From positions 226,919 to 290,918 of the forward strand of contig NTMA01000049.1 of assembly GCA_002917075.1 (NCBI GenBank): a DNA stretch of 64,000 nucleotides. Reading direction: 5' to 3'. Origin of the DNA: Hawksworthiomyces lignivorus. Its lineage: Eukaryota > Ascomycota > Sordariomycetes > Ophiostomatales > Ophiostomataceae. The translations under genes and the position numbers were made by a program. Numbering within the stretch: the stretch's first letter is position 1; each line of letters opens with the position of its first letter. The notes below the pieces were generated by a model. The model saw only the letters and a program-made list of their open reading frames with translations. It had not been told where the DNA came from and did not search any database. Shown piece by piece: positions 1-10,655 of the stretch.

Positions 1-250
1 CTTCTAAGTCGACGTCTCTTTTCATAAGGATCAACTCAGTTCGGCCTTCTTTCCAAATCCCTCCTTAAAACATTAACGAGATCGTAGGCTTCCTGTGTGA
101 TTTTGGGTTCACGAAATCCGGTTTCCATTTCTGTGTCGGCATACGGAAAAGCATATAGATTCCATTATTTATGACGTTTTGGTAGGAGCTTTCATCTGAG
201 AAGAGAGTCTAGTTGATTAGTATAAAATCACCACGAAAACGAATCAAACC
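1..250. other. No recognisable gene
   Basis: I see no coding signal here. An in-frame TAG at 218-220 closes the frame that opens into the oxoprolinase remnant, and nothing upstream resembles the missing N-terminal part of that protein, so the missing part is absent from the window or has been lost. Confidence 0.5.
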
Positions 251-3062
251 ATACATTCATCAACTCATCCTCTTCCTAAGATCTTTGGAAAAAGCGAGAA
301 TGAGACACTCGATGTCGACATTGTCCGCGCCAAGTTTGTAGAGTTGACCGAGCTGGTCAACAAAGAAACAGGCCAGAAGAAGACTCCAGCTGAAGTTGCC
401 ATGGGCTTCATTAATGTTGCTAATGAGACAATGGCAAAGCCTATCCGAGCCTTAACCGAAGCCAAGGGATATGACACCTCGAAACATAATCTAGCAAGTT
501 TTGGTGGGGCTGGTGGTCAGCATTCTTGCGCCGTCGCTACATCTCTCTCTATTCGCAGAGTTATAATTCATCGATATTCATCGATTCTATCAGCTTATGG
601 CATGGCTCTGGCTGATGTTGTACACGAGACTCAGCGGCCGGCATCCAGGGTATTTACAACAGCTGACGTACTTCAGGACACCATTGCAGAACTCCAGAGC
701 GAGGTCGATGCTCAACTAGTCAGAGATGGTGTCGAAATAGAGCATATTGAGCATGAGATCTACTTGAATCTAAAGTATAGGGCACTGATAACACGCTTAT
801 GATTCGGAAACCTGAAGATGGTGATTTTTTGGCTGCATTTGAGCGAGATCACCAACGAGAAAACTCGTTCACCTTCCCAGGAAAAGATGTCCTTCTAGAA
901 GACATCCGGGTTCGAGGAGTCGGAAAGTCTGCAACAGTGGAGAATATCGCGCCTCAAAGGGAGCTAAGGAACATAAAGACTTTTGCTGTGGAGTCATCAA
1001 CCTGCGACAGCAGAAGCCAAGTCTATTTTGACCAGCACGGCTGGTTATCCTCTCCCGTGTACTTGTTAGAAGCTCTTCCAGCTGGCGGTCTTGTTCAGGG
1101 ACCGGCTGTAATCATCGATGATACGCAAACCATTCTTGTTGAACCAAATGTACAGGCCACAATCCTCCGACGCCACATCATTTTAGACCTTCAAGCGAAA
1201 AGCACGCAGGTACTAGAAGCCGAAGAAACTGACCCTGTGACTTTGTCCATCTTCGGCCACCGCTTCATGTCCGTCGCCGAACAAATGGGTCGAGCATTCC
1301 AGAAGACGTCCGTATCTACTAACATTAAGGAACGTCTCGATTTCTCCTGTGCGGTCTTTTCTCCCGAAGGCCGTCTGGTTGCAAATGCTCCACACGTTCC
1401 CGTCCATCTCGGTGCTATGGAATACGTGGTGCGATATCAGAATGATCTGTATCGGTCAACGCTTCAACCAGGCGACGCCCTGATCAGCAATCATCCTTTG
1501 GCTGGGGGCGTGCATCTACCCGATATCACCATTATAACGCCAGTTTGGAACGGACAAGGCATAGAGATTATCTTTTGGGTTGCATCCAGAGGCCATCATC
1601 CGGATGTGGGAGGGATCACTCCTGGTTCAATGCCATCGAATAGTAGATTTTTTTATGAAGAAGGCGCTATGATCATGAGTTACAAGATTGTCTCTGCTAG
1701 TATCTTCAATGAAGAACAAACGCGGAAGAGTCTATTCATCGAGCCAAGTCAATATCCAAACTGCAGCGGCGCACGGAATTACGAGGACAACCTGTCGGAC
1801 TTGAGGGCGGCCATTGTAGCCAACCAAAAAGAAGCGCTACTCATCATGGCACTGATTGATGAGTACTCTTTGCCAGTTGTTCATTCATATATGCAGGCAA
1901 TATCTGATAATGCCGAGAGTGCTGTGCGCGCTTTCCTTAAAAAGACAGCTAAGGAGCGGAATGGTACACCGCTTGCATTTGAAGATTTTATGGACGAAGG
2001 CGCTCGGATTGCTCTCACCATCCGTATCAATAAAGAAACCGGTGAGGCAGATTTCGATTTTACTGGGACGTCTGAAGAGCAGTTCAGTTGCACGAACACC
2101 CCAAAGGCCATTAGTTATTCTTGCATCATCTACTCGTTACGGTGCCTCATCAACGTCGACATTCCCCTCAATTAGGGCTTCCTTGCACCTCTTCGGGTTG
2201 TCATCCCCGATGGGACCCTCCTAAATCCATCAAAATATGCAGCCGTGTGTGCAGGGAACAGTATCACATCACAAATAATTACAGATGTAATCCTTAATGC
2301 TTTCGGCGTGTGTGCTGCGTCTCAGGGTTGTGTCAATGTTATATCTTTTGGTCTCGGTGGCAATGATGATAAAGGGAATAGTGTTCCAGGCTTTGGCTAT
2401 GTCGAAACCATTGGCGGTGGAGGTGGTGCTGGTCCTACTTGGCATGGAGCCTCTGGTATTCATTCTCATATGTCGAACACACGTTGCGCTGACCCTGAGG
2501 TCTATGAATTACGATATCCAATTGTTTTAAACAGTTGGACGCTACGGAAAGGCTCTGGCGGTCGTGGCCAGTTCAATGGCGGGGATGGCTGTATCCGAGA
2601 ATTAGAGTTTCGAATGCCACTGCATATGTCCATCTTGACAGAAAGGCGTGTTCATCGGCCCTACGGAATGATGGGTGGTGAGCCTGGTCACTGTGGGAAA
2701 AATTTATATATTCGAAAAGAAGCTGGCGGCACTGAGCGCATAATAAATGTTGGCGATAAAATGGAGCTAGATGTGAACATTGGCGACCGAGTTGTCATTC
2801 AGACGTAAGTTTCCCTTGTGTTGTTCATTTCCTCACTCGCTTCCCTTTTCCTAGCGACACTCTACATGTGGTTTCTTTCTCTGCATTTTTGATTCAAATA
2901 AAAACTCTTGAGATTGACTCAAAGGTTAGACCCGGAGGCGGAGCTTGGGGCAAGGTTACCGATGGGCCTCCTATTCATGAACCCAGTGTTCCTCTTCCAG
3001 CTACGTTTGAGCCACATGGAAGTGTGTACGAATGGACGTTAACGGCCCAGTCCGCTGTTTAA
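251..3062 (+). pseudogene. 5-oxoprolinase / hydantoinase family, truncated and broken
   Basis: Remnant of a fused HyuA-HyuB type protein (5-oxoprolinase or hydantoinase family, ATP-dependent amide-ring opening; intact fungal members are about 1,280 aa). The homology starts in the C-terminal part of the HyuA domain (LPKIFG near 272, then NLASFGGAGGQHS near 490-528) and runs through the HyuB domain to the usual PGGGAWGKV end. Three lesions are visible. The 5' two-fifths of the gene is missing. A one-base loss in the G run near 787 shifts the frame (the first frame stops at 800-802, the next continues from 799). An in-frame TAG at 2173-2175 sits where the reading frame continues perfectly on both sides, consistent with CAG to TAG. 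A 125-bp intron (2805-2929) restores the final exon, ending at 3062. The frameshift alone could be a sequencing error; the truncation and stop together make a pseudogene likely. Confidence 0.85.
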
Positions 3063-3610
3063 ATTATTAAACAGGCACATCACCTTATAGGTCTGATAGA
3101 TATGACAGACGTTTGACAGATTTCTCAAGAATAAATAGATGGAACTAAGAAGGGTAAGGTGGCTAAGGAACAAAAGCTTCTGATACCATTATGTAACCCA
3201 CAACATCCCTTGTCTTCAATAGACAATTTGTATACTCTCTTGATAGATAAGCCACTACTTGTCCCAATCTATGTCGATGCCATTGCAACCATGCGTCCTG
3301 CAATAAACTCATTGATCTTTCGGTAATTTTTTAGTATGCAACAGCGAACAAACATCGATATTGTCATTAGAACAGTTACTGGGTGAATGACATAGACTTC
3401 TTCCATCATAGCTTGTCTGTTCTTGGTTTTGGGTTTCTATTTCACTTTCCGCAGTTATCTTTCGTTCAATCAGGCTCATACTACTCCTCAGGACTTCTGT
3501 TCATTATTAGCAGAACCCTCACATTTTTCAATTGTATGGCGTTTCTACTATGTCTAAACGTATTTGAGGATAGAAGAACAATTTGGTGTCAGTTTTTGTT
3601 GTTACTCTTG
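3063..3610. other. Intergenic, nothing recognised
   Basis: Spacer between the 3' ends of two convergent genes. Only short chance reading frames are present. No repeat or RNA gene is visible. Confidence 0.5.
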
Positions 3611-5476
3611 TCATACGATAGCAAATTGAGCTTTAAATAATTCCACAGCCACAGACCGTACATCAACGCGGTTATTACAACGCCGCTGGCGTGTCTGTAC
3701 TTCGTGAAGCAAGTCCGCAACGTTGTTCGCATTTGTTGCAATATTCCCGAGACTGCGAATTATATCCACTATCCACTGACAATCCTGAGGGTCGTCCTCT
3801 TCGCAACCCCAGAGAAAGAGCGGCCAGAGTGCATTCACCGGCAAAGTTTCACAACTTCGGACAAGCGAGTGCATGAGCTGTTTTATGGCACCAAGGGACC
3901 ACTGCACTTCTTGTGGCCTTGGAAGGTGTCGATGAGCAATCCGATGGATATGGACATAGCATCCATGAAAGCTGGCGAGATAGGTCTGGTATGAGCAGAG
4001 AATGGCCTTGGCAAGATCTGGGGAGAGAAGGTTTTTGCCTATATTTCCGACAGAGGTGTGGTCCATCAGAGCTGGACGATGGTCATACAAGTTTGCGAGG
4101 TCTCGCTGGATTTCTGCAGCGATTGCCATCACCTCAGTCTCATCGGATACTGTGCCTCGGCTGCGATGGTAGTGATCGATCTTTGTTATTCGACCGGTAA
4201 TTGACTGGACCTCTTGGAAAAATAGGTCGCCTGGTCGAGAGAGCATGTCGTACAGAACTTCTTCAATGTTTGTCGTGCCTGTGCCTGTCAGATCTGATAA
4301 GCTTTTAGTGCAGTTCACTTGGCCGTCGCCGGTTAGGTATACGCCGGATTTATCGTTGACAAAGCATCCCTCTCCGCCTGCGGAGGCCGCGCGTGCGTCC
4401 AGGATGCGAATCCACGAAATTACGCGCTGTTCTATGGTACGTATGAGCGACGGCAATATTCTAGATGTATTTTGAGGCTCTTAATACGAACCCACCGGGC
4501 CTAAAACGGCTCTTTCTGACCATGGCACAACTTTGTAAGCTAACTTCAGACGAGAATATGCGAGATCGGTGGCGTCGGTGAGCAGCTGCGTGGTTCAGTA
4601 CTCTGAAATGGGCTAAGGGAGCTGTGCAGAAATAAAAGTACTGACGTCTATGTAAGAGAGTAGGAAGATGGCTGTCAAGACGTATTTCAAGTCGTCTCCT
4701 AGCGCAGGGGTTTTCTCCCCTGGCCCAGTCGTCCTCCTAGACAGGTCCTTCGCTGCCCTATTGTAATACATGCGGTGGTCTAAAGTCGGTGATTTCGACT
4801 TCTGCAGCTGCAGCGCGACGAAAGCCATGGCCGAGTCGCGCACCATGAGCGACGCTGCGGCCATAGTTTCGAGGATCGCCCTGGCTGACAGCCACTTAGG
4901 CCCGTTCTCCACCATCTCCAGAATCGGGGGCGGCGTTTTCATCTCCAGGCTCTCTCGGGCATTCGGCCCGCTTGGCAATGCAGGGGTTCCGTACGAGTCG
5001 CTCGACATGACTTGATTTGCTAGGGCAGTGTGCTCAGCCCCTTCCAACCCTGACGACAAGAAGGTTTGTGGATCTAGCTGGGTGGCGTCTCTGAACGAAA
5101 AAAGGTCATTCACCGGGTCTACAAAAGAACCTCCAAAATCAAACAGCTCATTGAGAGGGGAGCTCGCGTCGAACTGTATCTCGCATTGGAATGGTTGAGG
5201 CGGATCTGCGGGAGCGGATGTCTCTCGTGACTCCTGTCTGCGATTGTCGTTTTCCAAAGGGCGCTGAGAATAGGCATATTGATATCCAGTTGTGGGTTCG
5301 TTCCAGTCGCATCTCAGGTTCAGGCGATCACAGTGGCCGCATCGCGGTTTTTTCTCATTGCATCTAACCTTGCGCCTCTTGCAGGTCAGGCAGCCATTAT
5401 GCGATCGTGGATGACGGAGGCGAAAGCCGTGTCGGCGAGGAAGAGTTCCGCGTTTCTGAGGCTGATCGACTTCCAT
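3611..5476 (-). CDS. Zn2Cys6 transcription factor (Fungal_trans_2 type)
   Basis: Nuclear regulator of the binuclear-cluster class. The N-terminal exon (5476 down to about 4645) carries the full CX2CX6CX6CX2CX6C signature (CLTCKRRKVRCN, then CGHCDRLNLRC) within the first 60 residues, after a basic stretch. It continues into an activation-domain homology region (LKYVLTAIFLLSYID). The C-terminal exon (about 4456 to 3611, some 280 aa) has the leucine-rich helical pattern of the Fungal_trans_2 family. The joining segment (4457-4645) must contain one or two introns. A donor GTCAGT after ...LSYID and a short exon reading LLTDATDLAYSRLKLAYK look plausible, but the second junction would need an unusually short intron or a disrupted frame, so the model is not fully resolved. 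The start is the ATG at 5474-5476. It is followed upstream by the aldolase gene, also on the minus strand; its target is unknown. Confidence 0.75.
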
Positions 5477-6081
5477 GGCTCCTCACTCGCATGTGATATA
5501 TGGTGCTGCTTCTTGCTTCAGGCACTGGTCAAATCTCTTTGCATGTTGGATTAGAAGCAGATGATTCGCGGCTGGACGGCAAAATGTGACGGGCGGCCAC
5601 GTATTTGGCGGACAAGTGTCTGTGCGGAGAAACTACGTCGTAAGCATAGAGAGATGCCTCAGTTTGATGGCGCTAGGACTTAAATGGAAGGCAGGGGATA
5701 TCGTTTACAAATTTATTCGTGTTTTAGTTTGAAGCATTGAGTAACGCCTCTGGCCAGGCTAGACCAACCTTAGATTGCCACTGTTTTACTGTACTACCTC
5801 GCTGTGATCTGTGCAATTACCATACGGCAAGACGCCGCAATTATTGCAGCAGTAAAGTCAATTTCGGCCTTTTGTCTTACGTCGTTGATGCCACTTTGGT
5901 ACATACGGTATGACATATTGAATCTTAGTTGGTAGACGAGCTGGGTCTTACCAAAGAATGAATTTTCACAAGTGTATGTATTCAGGTTGTATTTACTGCC
6001 GATTCGTCCCACAAATCTCATGGTCATTTCTCACGAGGTCGGATCATATACCCAGTTCCACCATACTATGTAAACTTATAT
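5477..6081. other. Promoter of the Zn2Cys6 gene and 3' spacer of the aldolase
   Basis: No supported gene. A 77-codon frame at 5794-6027 on the minus strand has no recognisable features. The region presumably carries the promoter of the regulator at 5476 and the transcript end of the aldolase. Confidence 0.45.
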
Positions 6082-7256
6082 TCAAGTAGATTCTCTCATC
6101 TCCAGTTTTCTCTCCACAAGTATCAACTCCGACACCAACTCCACGATCTCCTCTATCTTTTCTGGGTCGGTGAATTGAGGAATCGGTCGGCGGCAGTGCA
6201 CACTGTCTTCAGGGTACTGTCGCATCTTTACCGTGATCAACTTTGATCCATTCAGCCCGGCTTTGGCGAATCCTACCTCCATCTGGCTTACCTTCCTCTG
6301 CAGTTCTGCTGCAGTGGACATCTTCCCGTCCTGGTATAGCTGTTGAATTTCCATTAAAGTCTAACAATATATGTGTTAGTCATTGTTCCTAACTCAAGCA
6401 GGCGCTATGAAACTGGGGAAGGGAAGACAAGGAGATCCTAACACGGGGAAACAAGTTTACTGCTGCCGCCACGCAACCACTTCCTCCTACGGAAAGCGCA
6501 GGGAGCAGCCAGCCTGCTTGGCCAGACAATGCTGCGAACGACGTGGGGGAGCTGTGGGCTGCCGATGTTGCCACCTTGGCGATGCCGCCGCACGTTAATT
6601 TGACGGCGCATATGTTCTCATGGCGGCTCAGAACCGCCAAAGTATCTGGGCTAAGGTCGAGTCCATTCACTACGCTAGGAAAGTTGTAGATAATGACTGG
6701 TATCGGCGAGTTGTCGGCAACCTCGTTGAAGTAGTCAATGATAGCCTGCTGATCCATAGCAAATGCAAAAGGCGCCGGCGACAGTATCAATGCAAAATCT
6801 GCACCACTCTTGTGCAGATCTTGGGAACGTCTGATTACATCCCTCGTACAATTGCCAATGCAGCCTGCTGTAATACATAGTCGGTCTCTTCTATGTTCAG
6901 ACGCAAGCTCTCGAGCTCGCCGGACAAGTTGAGTCGTCTCGTCAAGTGTCAAGGCAGCAGCTTCCCCGCAAGTGCCCGCAACAACAACTGTAGCATGCCA
7001 TTTAGTAATCTCTTTCTTTTTATATCAGGCGGCGTGATAAGTGGGACCACTAAATTGTTCCTAGTATGTAGCAAAACCATCTTAGAGGTTCAGCGAGAGG
7101 AGATGAATACTTACTGCCCTGTAAGCCAGATTTAATCAAATAGGATACATGTTCATCTTGGGTGTGCCAGTCGATGTCTTGTATCGCATCTGCCATGAAG
7201 AAAGTAAACGACGGTGCGTGGATTCCAGGAGGAAACGTTCTCTTATGAATGGCCAT
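6082..7256 (-). CDS. DapA-family aldolase / dihydrodipicolinate synthase-like
   Basis: Class I (Schiff-base) aldolase or lyase of the DHDPS/NAL superfamily. In fungi such proteins are usually 2-keto-3-deoxy-sugar or 4-hydroxy-2-oxoglutarate aldolases rather than lysine enzymes. Three exons join cleanly: 7256-7115, 6987-6443 and 6360-6082. The introns are 6988-7114 (GTAAGT donor) and 6361-6442 (82 bp, with TGACTAAC branch site). The product is 321 aa, the normal family length. Visible motifs are GTCGEAA (phosphate or keto-acid loop, GTTGE in DapA), YNFPSVV with the catalytic tyrosine, and AVKLTCG with the Schiff-base lysine. No lesion is seen. It may work with the neighbouring organic-anion transporter (7910, opposite strand), an inference from position only. 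Confidence 0.88.
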
Positions 7257-7909
7257 GGTGACTGCAGGGAAAACTTTCTGGGGCTCTTAAGGGTCGTAAG
7301 ATGTGCTGAGCTACTCTGCAAGAACTCAAAGGTTTCCTTCTCGATTGCCAGATCTGGTAGAAGTAGGTTTTATTCGCAGCAAGTGTAAGAGCGAGTTGGT
7401 ACAATCATCAAAGAATTCTCAGTCTTCGGCTCGCACTAATGCTATCAAGCAGAGAAGGGGCTCGGCTCGGGACAATGCAAATAGCTCGTAATGTCCAGAT
7501 CGATGTTGGAACATGCCAACATGTCTGTCTTTAACAAAATGTTCTGTGTCGATGATTAGAACTAGTGGATATGACAAATGAATCCATAATGAAGTTACAA
7601 TCGACAATAGACTACCTTGAAGCTAACTTGGCTCTGCTACTGGATGTTACTATGATCAGCAATTGGCTGAGACATAAGCAGTCTGGGTAATCAACTAGTT
7701 AGTCAGCGCTAAGCTACTATTGCTCAGTAGTTCCGACCCGATCGGGTCGCAAGAGGGGGCGATGGATAGTGCACAAATATGCTATGCAGACCACCGACGC
7801 ATGTTCTGGGATATAATCTCCGATATGCTGCAATATCCTTACCAACACCTCTTTGTGAAACCACAGATACTCCAAACCTAAATAACACATCTAGTTCTGA
7901 CATTGTGCT
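7257..7909. promoter_or_regulatory. Divergent intergenic region between aldolase and MFS gene
   Basis: Head-to-head promoter space for the aldolase (start 7256, minus) and the MFS transporter (start 7910, plus). I see no coding signal or obvious binding palindrome. Shared control is possible but unproven. Confidence 0.45.
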
Positions 7910-9573
7910 ATGGAGAAACCAGAAGCAGTCCAGCGAGAGTCGCAGGAGCGACATGTCGAAAATCCAACGTATGGCGAAGGAAGGGTGTATCTAACAGAGG
8001 AGGAAGTGAGCTTCAAAACACTGTCTCTGAGTCCACTAAGATGTCATAGCTGACTCAGGCTTATAGAGCAAAAAAATCCGAAGGAAGACAGACGTCAATG
8101 TATTGCCAATACTTATATGGGTCTACTTCCTGCAAATCTTTGACAAGGCCGTCTTTGGAAACGCCGCAGTTTTCAATATGCAAAAGGAGACAGGCCTTAC
8201 TGGATCACAATTCTCCTTGACAGCATCCATCTCATCCATCGCACAACTGGCCTGGCAGCCATTTTCAAGTTGGTTGATTGTCAAAATTCCGCCACGAATC
8301 TTGATGCCAGTTCTGGTGCTCGGCTGGGGAATAGCAGAGGCGTCAATAGCAGCGGGCCACAGTTTTGGGAGTCTCCTTGCCTCACGGTTCTTTCTAGGTC
8401 TCTTTGAAGCGGGCTGCATTCCTCTCTTCAGTGTCCTCACCGCACAATGGTATCGGCGCGCAGAGCAGCCCGCGAGGGTGGCTGCTTGGTACTGCAACAA
8501 CGGCATTGCAACTATCGTAGCAGGTGTGCTCTCTTATGGCTTAGGTCATATTCCATCAGATATACTTAGACCCTGGCAAATGTACGGGTTATCACTACTA
8601 TGCTGTTGACTGAGCGTAAGCTAACAAGACGTACAGCATCTTTCTTTTTGCCGGCCTCATCACCATTGCTACGGCACCCATGGTATACTGGAGATTAGAC
8701 AACAGTGTTGCATCAGCGCGCTTTCTCACGCCGTACGAGAGGCAACAAGCCATAGAACGTCTCCGCGCGAACCAGATAGGTATCGGTTCAACTGTATTCA
8801 CGTGGGCGCACATATTTGAGCTGGTTCTGGAACCCAAATCGTATCTATGGATCGCATTGGCGTTGCTTCTCAACATTGGTGCGTCCGTGACCGGCACGTT
8901 TGGCCCTCTGATTATCTCTAGCTTTGGTTTTGACTCGTTTCGGTCGTCGCTCCTAAACATGCCATTCGGTGCCGTGCAACTCATCGTCATACTATCAAGT
9001 TCTTTCATAGTGCAAAAGTTTCGGCTGCGCTCTGTCATTCTTCTTCTCTTCATGATCCCAGTTGTTGTTGGCTCGGCCATGCTCTATGCAATACATCGAG
9101 GGTCGTCTACACTTGCCACATTACTTGCCGCGTACTACATGCTCGGGTTTCTCTTCGCAGGGAACACACTCCTCCTCTCCTGGATGGCGAACAACACGGC
9201 CGGTGCGACTAAATCCGCGGCTACCATGGCCTTGTACCAGATAGGATCGTCTGCTGGAAACATTATAGGTCCTCTGTTATTCAACTCAGACGATGCACCA
9301 CTATACCACCCAGGTCTGAGAGCTGTTCTTGGAGTCTTCATAGCTTTTATGGCGTGTGTATGTGTTCAGGTCGGCATTTTATACATATTAAACAAGCTTC
9401 AAGCGAAGAAGCGTGTCCTAAATGGGAAACCAGCTGCGCTTCGTGACCTTTCGATGACTCGAACATTCGAGACTTTTGATGGGAGAAATGAGAATAGTGC
9501 AGTGAGACTCGGCGACCAAGCTTTCAAGGATCTCTCAGATCGACAAAATGACGAGTTTGTGTATATTTACTGA
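7910..9573 (+). CDS. MFS transporter, allantoate permease (Dal5/ACS) type
   Basis: Twelve-helix major facilitator of the anion:cation symporter family, probably a plasma-membrane importer of an organic anion. Exons 7910-8005, 8067-8587 and 8637-9573 give 517 aa, normal for the family. Intron 1 (8006-8066, GTGAGC...TATAG) joins TEEE to SKKIRRKTD. Intron 2 (8588-8636, GCTAAC branch) joins WQMYG to IFLFAG. The family hallmark WVYFLQIFDKA follows the acidic N-terminus, and the SRFFLGLFEAG segment lies in helix 4-5. The C-terminal tail is hydrophilic, as expected. The start was chosen because the first exon reads in frame into the hallmark after splicing. No lesion seen. Confidence 0.9.
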
Positions 9574-10081
9574 TGGTGCTACGAGTCAATCATACAAGTA
9601 GACTGATAGTACTCTCTATTAAACATGGGAGTTTTGCTTTGATCAATTTTTTTTTTTTGAATAACTTTGGAGTATGATACGACTATATATATTTCGGCAT
9701 CTACTTGATTATTATATATTGTTACATAACTCGAGTAATTGCAATTCCTTTCAAACATTCTATTACAGTAATACTTGGTTTGTGTTAGTTGAAAGTTGTT
9801 TATTTTCGTATTCCAAGTTCAAATGATATTGCCTCGGAGAGTTTTTATTTTGTTTTAATTTTTTTATAAAGTTTAATACCAAGAATGTAACAGAATCCTT
9901 TTTTCATTGTTCGTTACTGACACAACAATGGCGCGTAACGAGGGCGGTGTCCTCTCCGACGCAATAACAGCAGACAATCTAAGATGCGTGTCAGTGCATG
10001 CGTCCGTGCAAGTGTTGAAAGGTTGTCAATCTCACGGGTCTATCTGTGATTAGTATTGTAACCGACTGACTACTCGACGGG
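9574..10081. other. AT-rich spacer
   Basis: No coding signal. T- and A-runs (for example 9648-9657) and a low-complexity AT-rich stretch to about 9900. It lies at the truncated end of the MFS relic, so it may include decayed sequence. Confidence 0.45.
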
Positions 10082-10655
10082 TTATACCTTGTAATACATA
10101 CAGACAGCTCCGTTACTTATGCCGGCAAAACACCTCCAGGCAGTGAACAAGGGTAAAAATGATATGTTCCCTAGAGCGGTGCCACTCCGAATAGTGTAGA
10201 GAGTTGACACTATTACTAGGCCGAGTGATAATCGGTATGCTATTATTCGCCCTAGAACGTCCCCAAGCATACCGAATATGAGCTGTCCAACGAGTGCCCC
10301 AAGCAAGCCAAAAGCAATAATCAATGTGCGAGACGTATCCCCATGAGGGAGATATATAAAGGTGATTGCAGGTAAAACAACGTCTATAACTGAGAGGTTG
10401 TAGGAGCTGACCATAATACCGGTTGCAGCGAGCGGTCAGGCACGCCAATCCCAAGTGTTTGACTCGACCTGAAATCCAGACTTTTTCCGATCCTGTTGTC
10501 ATTAGCGATTTGATAGACCTACTGTAGCGCTGTGTTGTCCACGGTAGAAGGGCTAAGATAATGATGTAATGTGAAAAGAGAATTCGGGCACGTTTTACCT
10601 CAGACATTCGCTCTGGTTGCTTGTTGGCTCCAACCGTGATCTGTTTCTGGTTCAT
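10082..10655 (-). pseudogene. MFS transporter N-terminal remnant (phosphate-permease-like)
   Basis: A decayed 5' fragment of a major facilitator gene. One frame (10655 downward) starts with a charged N-terminus containing SEVKRARIL. A second frame (10414-10082) reads SSYNLSVIDVVLPAITF then GQLIFGMLGDVLGR, the loop 2-3 signature of H+/phosphate and sugar permeases. The two pieces are in different frames, and no downstream exon encodes the remaining eight to nine helices. I therefore call a truncated pseudogene; the exact subfamily is uncertain. Confidence 0.6.

Noticed and set aside
5794..6027. 77-codon minus-strand frame upstream of the Zn2Cys6 gene
   Set aside because: No motif, low complexity is absent but the composition is not protein-like, and it lies in a promoter region.
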